Shown piece after piece: positions 56,043-64,000 of a stretch of DNA of 64,000 nt (positions are counted from its first letter, which is position 1; each line of letters begins with the position of its first letter). The notes under the pieces were generated by a model, which was given only the letters and a program-made list of their open reading frames with translations, ran no database searches and had not been told where the DNA came from. The stretch is from Tricholoma matsutake (lineage: Eukaryota; Basidiomycota; Agaricomycetes; Agaricales; Tricholomataceae): positions 12,710,001 through 12,774,000 of the forward strand of contig AP026542.1 in assembly GCA_026075535.2 (NCBI GenBank), written 5' to 3'. A program made the translations under genes and the position numbers.

Positions 56043-58997
56043 TCATGCAGCTTTCTTTTTCTTTCTTTGGGCATCCAATGGCACAGCCCATTGTTTCTTT
56101 TTCTCAACCCTGCTCGATGCAATATTCACCAGTGACAATGACAGAGCTAGCTCAGTACAGGAAGCAGCTGGAGGAAATGATGGTGGGATAAGCATGGAAG
56201 ATGTTGTGGGAGAGCAGGGTGGTTGCAGTGGTGGTGACTTTGAGGACAGATCGTTGTCAAAGTCTTTAGGTTGAGCATTTGCAAAGCGAAGCTTCTTCAC
56301 CTTGTTGTCAGAACCATGGCACATCTCCTCAAGCTCTCCAATGACAGTTGCTGGTGAAACAACTCATGCAGTTGAACACGACAGAATCCACTCAGGGATC
56401 TCACGAAAACATTCCCATTTCTTACAGTCCCAATACATCAAACAGGAACAACATGGATGGCATCAAACCAACTCACTCCTGCACTGTGGCCACACCATTT
56501 CAATTGAAAATATTGCTCGACAAGCTGAAGCAGTGGCTTAATTCCAGTTTGAGCTCTTGCCACATCAAAACAGGTTCTCCAAGGCTATAGCAGGTCCACA
56601 TTTCTTCAAAAGAATACTGGTCAAGAGATTTTGAGGGTTTCCAGCAGTCCCAGAGCAATTCTGGCCACTGCACAAGTGCAAAGACCTGATCCCATTGAAT
56701 AGACCTCTGACCAAGGATAGGCAGCCATAGAAGGCTTGGCTAACCTGGGACAAGATCAGGATGGTACATTTGAAGCTGACTATCATGCACCAAGCTTTGT
56801 GAATGCAGCAGCTGGAGGTAATACCAGGTCAACTTGTGATCTTGCTCAAGGAGTAGCAACTGTCTGGGGAGATTCATTGGCAAAGGCACAAAGTGTTGAA
56901 TCATCTGCCTGATATACACCCAGGTCATCCACCTGGAGAGGAGCACCTGGTTCATGGATTATGGCAGACAGAAGGAGCACATTGCCAGATTGTTCAATAC
57001 CCACTGCACACAAATTGTGAGCATCACAAGAAGCCAGATTTGGGGACCATTGAAACCTACCTCATTGAGAATATGTTGCTGTGGAAAATCCTTGAGTTGG
57101 AGATAGGGCTGCAGTGCACCGCTGGAACATTAGCATAAGCTTCTCTATCTGAACCTTCTGATCTTGCAGGAGGCTCCGAGTTTCCTCCAGTGCTTGCCAA
57201 AGATTCTCATTTTGAAGCTGTGCTAGATCCATGGAGCTACCGGCAGCAGCTTGCAGCACTGCAAGTTCTGACCAAAATGTCATCTTCATCCATGTCCTGA
57301 CATCTTTATTCACAAATGCAAGTAACTTGAAGAGGGCAGACTTCAGGCAAAGTTGATAGATTGCTGCTCTGCCCTAGTTCACTGTTTCAGCCATTGATGA
57401 TAAGAAAAATGATGAGACACACCTGGAAAACATATGGGCAAGTGGTCATGATCATTGACCAATACTTCACAGCACCTGTCAAGTTTTCTTCCCTAGTACA
57501 AATCTTTTGAACATCACATTTGCATTGGTAAGTAAAAAACTCACCAACAACTTCTGCATGAATACCCTCGGCCATCAGACAGACTAAGTTCAAAAACTGT
57601 TCAGGAATGTGTACATGGCTAGTGTTTAAAGGTCCAGTCCTATGAACCAGAAAAAGACTGAAACTGAACTGAACTGAACCAAAGTCTGGTTCACCAGGGG
57701 GCTATTTATAGGACCAGTCTTTTGCAGTCCAGTTGCCAGTCTTTCACTTTGAAGAATATCATTGAACCAATGAAAACCAGTTTAAACTGGTTGTACCCAG
57801 TTCATATGTTATGTGAGCTATACTCCCACATTTCCACACATAATCCCATCAATTTCACTCCCTGGATCATCGAAAACAGTTAAGAACTGAGAGAGATATG
57901 ACCAAATACATTTTGATGTGAGTATTGTGTTGTGATTTGAGTAGTTGTGATTGTACTGCTTATACCTTGTGCTACAAAAATATTGGGCACAATTGGACAT
58001 TATCCAGGGCAAAGGAGTAACATACATAAATGTTTGTACCATGTGCATTTGATTCATTTAACACCCCTGACAAGTTGTAAATACACATGACAAACTACAA
58101 ACTACAAACTGCAAACTACAACATGTAATTCAATGTACTTTTGTTCTGGTCATATCTCAGTCAGATCTTAATGAAATCTCTTAAAATTTAGACCAATCGC
58201 CGGGGAATTACAATGTCCAAGTGCCTACATAACAATTAAACTGTCCGCATAATAGTTACTGAGAAACAGGTAGGTTGTATTGGCATGACATATTTTACAA
58301 CAAAAAACTGTTTGGACCAGTTTTTTTTTCGGTCCATGGACCGATATGGACTGGTCCTATGTTGTCTGGTTGTGGTCCATCAATATATGGATTGGTCCTG
58401 GACTGGTTGTGGTTCCAGTTGCCCCATTTAGACGTAAAAAACTGGACTTAACCAGACCTTAAAACACTATACATGGTGCTATGCAGGGTCATACACTCCA
58501 CGTGACTTGTACCCATGGGCACCCAGAATCACCTGCAAAATCCAAGCCAGGCTAATGTCAAGATTATGTGATAAAACCAAATTGAACACCTGCCATCTTA
58601 GGTAGTGCTGGAGCATAAGTGTTGAAATAGGTTTCCCCTCATACCCAACCTAGTTTAGAGGTTTCTGTGGAATCAACACTGAGATTAATTTGAGTCAGCG
58701 GTGGTTGAGTGACAAACATGGAGGAATACTCACCCCATTGCTTCCTGCTTGTAGCCTAAGATGTGAGGTGGGATGTGGACCTTCATTCTTGAATCAAAGC
58801 CACCCTTGGCAAATGCTCGCACATAATGGTTGTAGAGATTTTGTTCAGCGTATGGTGTCATAGGAGATTTTGGGCCATGCAAGAATCAGATTAGTGTTGC
58901 CTTGACCAACTTGGGGCATTTTTGTATTCTTGAAGTAACTTGACACAATGGACTCAGCCTGCTTAGGACCCATCAACCTTTGGGGCTCCCTATCTAT
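56043..58997 (-). pseudogene. degraded recombinase-like family gene (K), split by hAT
   Basis: Minus-strand pieces in order: SIVSSYFKNTKMPQVGQGNT (inside the palindrome), SPMTPYAEQNLYNHYVRAFA, KVHIPPHILGYKQEAMG, an intron, ILGAHGYKSRGVYDPA, then the hAT-like element. After it come HIPEQFLNLVCLMAEGIHAE, LTGAVKYWSMIMTTCPYVFQ, DLAQLQNENLWQALEETRSL (coiled coil), LSPTQGFSTATYSQ, IKPLLQLVEQYFQLKW, REIPEWILSCSTA and ISPATVIGELEEMC-like text. From memory this order matches a multi-copy Agaricomycete family with tyrosine-recombinase/Ndc10-like (Crypton-type) features. The H..R of such enzymes would be HIPPH here, with Arg lost. I cannot verify the family. Stops and shifts are many. It could also be an unrelated host family. 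Confidence 0.45.
57620..58469. mobile_element. hAT-like element in gene K, TSD TACATGGY
   Basis: 850 bp with ends TAGTGTTTAAAGGTCCAGT and AGACCTTAAAACACTA. TACATGGC (57612-57619) and TACATGGT (58470-58477) are an 8-bp target duplication with one transition. Removing it brings GVYDPA..HHV next to HIPEQFLNLVC, so it entered an exon. No transposase frame and no hairpin/intron cassette in this shorter copy. Confidence 0.8.
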
Positions 58998-59115
58998 TCA
59001 CATAGATAGGGAGCCCCAAAGGTTGATGGGTCCTCTCTCAACACTAAGCAGGCTGAGTCCATTGTGTCAAGTTACTTCAGGAATACAAAAATGCCCCAAG
59101 TTGGTCAAGGCAACA
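58894..59115. repeat. 222-bp near-perfect palindrome from gene K sequence
   Basis: Arms 58894-58997 and 59002-59115 pair almost completely around the loop TCAC. The right arm has an 11-base extra segment (CTCTCTCAACA) and very few other differences. Each arm encodes the same stretch (SIVSSYF..TKMPQVGQGNT) outward from the centre on its own strand. It is an inverted duplication of coding sequence. Confidence 0.85.
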
Positions 59116-59389
59116 CTATGCAAGATGCAGATCTAAAATGAGAGATTGTCAGAAAATGTATCTAAAGGGACAAAGAAAGAAAGACCTGATGACAGCTATT
59201 GTTCATGGACCAGTTGATCTTCAGGGATGTCATGATATCTTTCACATCATGGAGATAATGATGATAAAAAGCAAAAGCACCAAGCAGGCACATTTCTGGC
59301 TGAAGGTGTGCAATGAAGATGGAGTAAACTGGGTTCACAACCTTCCCTTGATGTCAGCTCATTTCAAGTTGAATAAACACAAAACCTAG
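59010..59389 (+). pseudogene. N-terminal part of gene K, inverted copy
   Basis: The plus strand reads GAPKVDGSSLNTKQAESIVS and SYFRNTKMPQVGQGNTMQDA, a TGA after DLK, EIVRKCI, then after a shift LMTAIVHGPVDLQGCHDIFH, KSKSTKQAHFWLKVCNEDGV and NWVHNLPLMSAHFKLNKHKT with a stop. It continues the protein in the N-to-C sense past the point where the minus copy jumps to the later part. The two copies together look like one gene broken by inversion at the palindrome. Confidence 0.5.
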
Positions 59390-60240
59390 TCTTTGTGAGG
59401 GAGTAGATAACTAATATAGATTTAAAAAAAACCCCCATGCAAATGCAGGGGGGAGAATTAATTCTACTATTTAATTATACTATTTTAAATTCTACAAAAA
59501 AAACCCACCCCCCCATTTTGCAGGGGGGGGGGTGGTGGTGTATCATGTTGGCTGTCTTGTTTGTGTCTTGCCTCTCTCACCTCACCTCCCCCGTGGCTTC
59601 CCCCCCATCCCTCCTCTCCCCTCCCTCCTCTTCTGGTAGTCATCTCCCTTTCCCCTTGTCATTTTGTCCCCCCCCTCCTCATCACCCTCGTAGTTCATCC
59701 CCCTCATCGTCTGGACCCACAAACCACCCTATGGGCAGCTGCTCGTAGGTGTGTCATTTGGTGCCATTGTCATCCCTCCATGCTGTTCCCATGCTCTTGC
59801 ACCCCGTATGCACCCCACGAGCAGTTGCTCACCATGGTGATGGGGGGTGCTGGATGTCATGGGGGGTCCATGCACTCACAATCTACCCTACGAGCAGCAG
59901 CTCATAGGTGTGGGGTGTGTTGTCAGTTTGTCAGTGATGTGGCATGAGGGGAGGGGTCAGGTGGTGCTTACTGGGCAGGTATTCCCCTTCTGGGGTCTCC
60001 TGGTGTTGCTCCCCTCGCTCCTGACCATGATTGATACCCTCACATCCCATTTTGATGGGGAGGAGGGGGGTTGCCAGGGGCATCATTTGGTGTGGGTTTG
60101 GCACACGTCAGTCTGTCATTACTCATGTAGATTAGAACCTAGAAACAAAACAAATGAATTAGTTAGTTTACAAAAGTAAAAAACAAATGAAAAAAAAAAC
60201 TTACTATGGGCCCAAATGACAATTGCATCATTTGGGCATC
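59390..60240 (-). repeat. hairpin/intron repeat, minus orientation
   Basis: Contains an intron-like unit and hairpin (60139-60237), and three CACCCTAYGAGCAGCAGCTC-type palindromic motifs (about 59720, 59810 and 59885), as in the hAT-like elements. G-runs and C-runs (59440-59530) lie at one end. No terminal inverted repeats or target duplication could be found. Confidence 0.45.
60139..60237 (-). repeat. hairpin/intron cassette, copy 6
   Basis: On the minus strand: hairpin GCCCAAATGA ... TCATTTGGGC (60237-60208), then CCATA and a 66-nt intron-like segment (60204-60139) with donor GTAAGT, AAACTAACTAATTC branch-like sequence and acceptor TTTCTAG/GTTCTAATC. Confidence 0.55.
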
Positions 60241-60479
60241 ATTCAGCATCGAAGCCAGCCATTTCTGGTCTTGGGGGCTTGTCTAGAGATGGGGGTGAAG
60301 TGGGAGTGGTGGGAGTTGCTGGGTTGAGGTGGTTGAGGTGGGGGGGATGGAGGTGGCATGCTTGTCATCATTGGTGGTGGTGGTGGGAGTTGATGAGCTG
60401 GCAGGTGTGATGATGCGGCTATGTGCTTTGTCATCACACCTGTGGCAATGGTATGTAGTGTAGTATGATCACTTACCTG

Positions 60480-60576
60480 TAATGACTGTTTAGCCTAATG
60501 GTATTGTTGTCAGTTTAGGCTTACGTAATCTTCTGTAATGTCAAGGGTTCAATTCTGGTGTGTGCATTGACTTTTT
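60480..60576 (+). ncRNA. tRNA-like / possible SINE head
   Basis: TTTAGCCTAATGG (60489-60501) fits a pol III A box, GGTTCAATTCT (60546-60556) a B box at tRNA-like spacing, and TTTTT (60572-60576) a terminator. No clean acceptor stem or anticodon arm forms, so it is not a functional tRNA. A degraded tRNA or SINE head is the best reading. Confidence 0.35.
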
Positions 60577-62329
60577 CATACTATATTACTAAGCAAGGCT
60601 GCTTTCATTCCTATCGGAATGCTATGTTGTCTGATGTCTTAGCATAACTTTGGAATAGTCCTATGTGATTCCTATGACCAGAAATTTCTAGGAAATCCCT
60701 AGGAAATTCCGATAGTCTGATCGGACTCACATCAGACTGGACTAGGACTAAACCTGCTATTTCATGTCAATTTGGCTGGTGAAAATGACATTGGAATATA
60801 GTTGGATTCCTATAGGAATATGGGGGGGAGTGTAAAGACCTCCAACCAATGCAAAATTGATGTTGCCAATCCATGAACGATGTAACATCGAATTCATGTC
60901 TAAGGAAGGGTACAGAAGTCAAAAAACAATGAAACAGATGCTTACCTCATCAGAGACAATGTGCACAGCAAGACTTGTGGTGTGGATGGCATTGTGTGTG
61001 AGTCTGAGCAGTGAGTCTGTGGCAACATGGGTGACTCTGTTGATGATTGTTGCACAACATCCATGTTTATGGTTATTGTTGTGATTTGGGACTTATCACT
61101 TTCAAGTTTCCACTGCAACTGTGTATATTGCCTCCAATCCATTCAAGGTAAGATCTTTTTTCTATTTTTCTACTTCCTTTCACATGGCTTCGACATTGCG
61201 TCAGTCATCTTCTTCCAGGTTCTCAATTTTGCATCGGCTGCATCCCCTGGATTGACTCTGTGTTGCTTGGGGAGCCTATGTTTTGATCTTTCAGTGGACA
61301 AGGATATGTACTAACACTATTCTGTCCAGTCTCTCTGCAGCAGCTGACAGTGGTACTTACTTTCACTGCACTTGCTATTGCTGCTTTTGTTGTCGTTGGT
61401 GGGTTCTCTCTTGGTATTTCATCGTCCTACAATTCTAATCATATTTTCCCCCAGCTCTGCTACCGCAATTTGTTTTTTGCTCACTTTTGTTTGCTGTTTC
61501 TATCACTCATTTGGTGGAGTTTAATCTTAGCATTGCTCAGAATTTTCATTACTGAATGGTGAGGTTGGTTTTGTGGATTCAATTCAGATACTGATGCTCT
61601 ATACTCTCATCAAAAGGCTATGGATTTCTTTCAATTTAGCTCGTGCACTAGCATCTGGAACATCAGCAGAAGCACTTTGTCATTACAACTAGCTTAGCAT
61701 TAGCATAAGCTTGAATGTTACTTGTAGATTCTTTCACTGACTTGTGTTACTGGTAAACTTTCTGTTGTTCATGAGGCTTATTTACTGATGTTCCATCTCC
61801 CAGACGTGCTGCAAAGGCTCGAGCTCAGTCCTCTCTGCCACTGTTCATCCACTCTCCTGATTTGTCTTCCATTCTATGTTCCTAAATATGTTCATCTAAA
61901 GTACCCCACACTGCCCTAGTCTGCTCTCATCTTGTCAATGCCAATCATAAGCAGGACTAGGGCTTGAACATTAGCATTTGATTCATGCTCTTTTGAATTA
62001 CCTGTTGGTAAGTGTAGCTTGTTTTTTTGTTGTGGAACTCCTTTCGCTAACTAGAGGCTTGCAAGTCTTTGTCCAGCACCATTCATCAACTTTGGTTTCT
62101 ATTATCTGTATGTTTCACACTGTTCCCTACTATTCTCCACAGTCTAATGAGTAATTCAGCAACACTAATAATACTACACTTTCTATTGTTTTTACTCACA
62201 AATGAGTCTCTTATATTGACCCCTCTTATATAGCTGACTGTTGATATGCAGATGTCATACTTTGATATCCATCTCATCACACTTGAAATTCTGGTGAAAA
62301 ACCCGGAGATTTTGTTGCATAAGGCAGGC
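60577..62329. other. unassigned sequence upstream of gene L
   Basis: 60600-60830 has CCTATCGGAAT / ATTCCTATAGGAAT-like small palindromes that may be a short foldback repeat. 61140-61560 (plus) has hydrophobic frames with candidate splice sites (AAG/GTAAGATC and TTCCAG/GTTCTC) but no family I recognise. Nothing else is supported. Confidence 0.25.
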
Positions 62330-63195
62330 TCTGACTCTGACAGTGCGTGTAAACCCTTCCCACATGAAGATTTCAAATCTCAGATGTTACACTTTAGATG
62401 TAGGTGCTTTTGGCAGAAGAGTCAGCACCCTCCTCGAGGATGGCTTTTTCTTCATTATGAGCCCAAATATGGATGTTATATATGAACCTCTGTTTGGTCA
62501 AGAGCAACATATGCAATTCAGTCAGAATTTTCATTATGGAGATGACAATCTGCTGCTGTGGCCCCAACCTTATGTTATGTCAGAGTGTGATCTCCCAGTG
62601 ATACCTTTGTGTTTTGGTGCAGGTGACCCCATGGCTGTCATGTGGTGGCAGCTCACTCATGGTGACTTCATTTTGAGTATGGCTGGCATTGTTACTGGTG
62701 TTGGACTGATTAATGGAACAAATCTGGTGCAAATCACTGGCTTGTCAATTCTCTCCAGTCATGGACAAGGGCATACTTGAATGATGAGAAGTTCCCGAGG
62801 AAGGCTGAGGGTGCAATAACTCTCTCAAATGTGCTGAAGCAGGGGATGATGAAGCTTGAATCTTTGCCAATGACCCTTCAGCAGGCCGGATTTTGTCTTT
62901 CCCATGTTCAGCGGTTGTATCTGGAACTTGTCACATTGCTGGACTACATGACCTTATACAAGCCACAGATTGATGGTTGTATCCCAGTAGCCTCCCAGGT
63001 GGCCTCTACAGTTGGTGCCATCACTGAGAACCCCTTGGTTGCTCAGGATTTCATCTGTGCAGGACTTCCTGTCTGGTTGGTAAGGTCTTACAAGGAGGTT
63101 CTGTGACACAGATTAATTCTCTGAAGCCCATGCAACAACCTGCAGACTACAATGCTCAACCTGTGCAAAGGATGATGTTCATTGGAAAGGCTGAT
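62330..63195 (+). pseudogene. degraded Agaricomycete-type family gene (L)
   Basis: Frames DVGAFGRRVSTLLEDGFFFI, NMDVIYEPLFGQEQHMQFSQ, FHYGDDNLLLWPQPYVMSEC and DPMAVMWWQLTHGDFI are followed after one frameshift (about 62740) by YLNDEKFPRKAEGAI, LSHVQRLYLELVTLLDYMTL and VASTVGAITENPLVAQDFIC, then AGLPVWLVRSYKEV. From memory this resembles a much expanded hypothetical-protein family of Agaricomycetes, often found among repeats. Its function is not known to me. The 3' part is cut by the LTR at 63196, inside ..MMFIGKAD. The 5' end was not located. Confidence 0.45.
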
Positions 63196-63503
63196 TGTAA
63201 GTCTGGCCCCACAGACTCACAACATTATGACAAGTTAATTTACCTATGTAAAAGCCTGTCCAGTATTTGGATAGGCCACACCAAGAATGGCTTATAGGAA
63301 AAGAAAAAGATTAGAGACTCACTTCTAATCATGCAAAAATAACAAGATAAGGGCATGTATTTAGGAGTGAGTTATAATGCAAAAGCAGATTATAAAGAGG
63401 AAGCAAAAGGGGAAAGGGAAGGAAGAACTAATGTCCCTAGATGGTAGTATATAAAGTCCATGTACAAATGAATGTCAATAAGATGATGTAAGCCAGGCTT
63501 ACA
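63196..63503 (-). mobile_element. 3' L TR of Gypsy element H
   Basis: In minus sense starts TGTAAGCCTGGCTTACA and ends GGCCAGACTTACA, an 11-bp imperfect terminal inverted repeat. 308 bp. CTGAT lies at the outer side (63191-63195) as the likely target copy. The other LTR is beyond the window. Confidence 0.75.
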
Positions 63504-63517
63504 CCCTCCCACTCTTT
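63504..63517 (-). promoter_or_regulatory. polypurine tract of element H
   Basis: AAAGAGTGGGAGGG on the minus strand directly before the LTR start TGTAAGCC. Confidence 0.65.
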
Positions 63518-64000
63518 GAAAAATATATCAGTTAGTGTAGTTAAAAAAATCAACCCAACATCAACAACTAACATCAGGTGCATTAAAAAACCCAGTGGGA
63601 AAAAGCTACCATGTTCCCTTTGCCTTACTAGCCTTCCACCGATCCAAAGCCTCACAGTTTTATAGTTTGTGTTGTGGAAGCCACAGGTCGTTGCTTTCAG
63701 AGTAGCCAGACCATTGTACCAGGTATTGATATCCGCAACCTCATTTTCATGCATCGATGATCTTCTCGACGTGGTATTTTTTCGGTCATAACTGGCCCAG
63801 GTCATTCCAGTTCACAAGAAGGGAATAGCTCCATGTCATTTTCGATGTGGCACTTTAGCAAGGAGGCATGGTAAGTGGGGAACACATTTGGGGAGTTAGG
63901 CAGGTGAAGAGCATATGATGACATCTCAGGGAATGCTTTTGTAACCATGAAGGGACCATCATAGCATGGAAAAAATTTCGCCACTCTAGACTTGTCCCCA
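63518..64000 (-). pseudogene. integrase C-terminus and chromodomain of element H, cut by window end
   Basis: The frame at 63802-63984 has MAKFFPCYDGPFMVTKAFPE, SSYALHLPNSPNVFPTYHAS and LLKCHIENDMELFPSCELE, the Gypsy integrase C-terminal segment. In other frames below it YHVEKIIDA, YQYLVQWSGYSESNDLWLPQ and NCEALDRWKASKAKGTW give a chromodomain with two stops where Arg or Gln/Glu is expected. The element continues past 64000. Confidence 0.75.

Noticed and set aside
60942..61142. Minus-strand 66-codon frame ending at a GTAAGC donor
   Set aside because: It has one splice-like signal but no matching acceptor exon or known motif, which is too little to call a gene.

Overview
The window looks like a repeat-dense stretch of a filamentous fungal nuclear genome, most likely a basidiomycete of the Agaricomycetes type. 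The evidence is short GT..AG introns (about 36-65 nt, often with CTAAC/CTGAC branch sites), Ty3/Gypsy elements ending in chromodomains, Ty1/Copia debris, non-autonomous hAT-like elements, and degraded genes that resemble multi-copy Agaricomycete families. The genus cannot be told from the sequence. Two segments (about 1-4760 and 9150-12780) are visibly richer in CpG and hold the only intact gene. The rest is CpG-poor and almost wholly transposon-derived.

Layout. 1-4760: CpG-rich flank with no recognisable intact gene. 4760-9150: a broken minus-strand Gypsy element (3' LTR, chromodomain end, distant integrase zinc finger), a truncated LTR of another family, a Copia-type LTR, and a minus-strand copy of a hairpin/intron repeat. 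9923-11847 (minus): an intact six-exon PWWP-domain gene. 14733-19550 (minus): Gypsy element A, internally deleted for integrase. 19985-23570: Copia fragments, one split by a reversed solo LTR and by a 243-bp palindrome. 23710-25222: an hAT-like element with an 8-bp target duplication. 25622-51355 (plus): a Gypsy nest. Element G's LTR and gag run into element B. B's integrase is split by element C (30797-49564, TSD GTCAT). C's protease is split by minus-strand element F (33226-43328, TSD TCCAG/TCCAA). C's 3' LTR is split by a solo LTR (48281-49338, TSD CTGT). 51954-59389: an XPG-type nuclease pseudogene and a probable recombinase-like pseudogene, each split in an exon by a member of the same hAT-like family. 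58894-59115 is a near-perfect palindrome made of the second gene. 59390-62330: hairpin/intron repeat and unassigned sequence. 62330-63195: a degraded family gene cut off by the 3' LTR of Gypsy element H, which continues past the window end.

How the parts relate. The Gypsy elements carry the usual gag, protease, RT, RNase H, integrase and chromodomain order. All copies have stops, frameshifts or lost catalytic residues, so none looks autonomous. Most lesions fit CpG to TpG/CpA change: Arg CGA to TGA stops, and catalytic Asp to Asn. Element F has an extra open reading frame of about 820 codons between pol and its 3' LTR, and element C carries a spliced antisense reading frame in the same position. 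The hAT-like elements share a cassette made of a GGGCCCAAA/TTTGGGCCC hairpin followed at once by an intron. These three are the least explained items in the window. Homology statements rest on reading translations by eye and on memory of the families; no database search was run.
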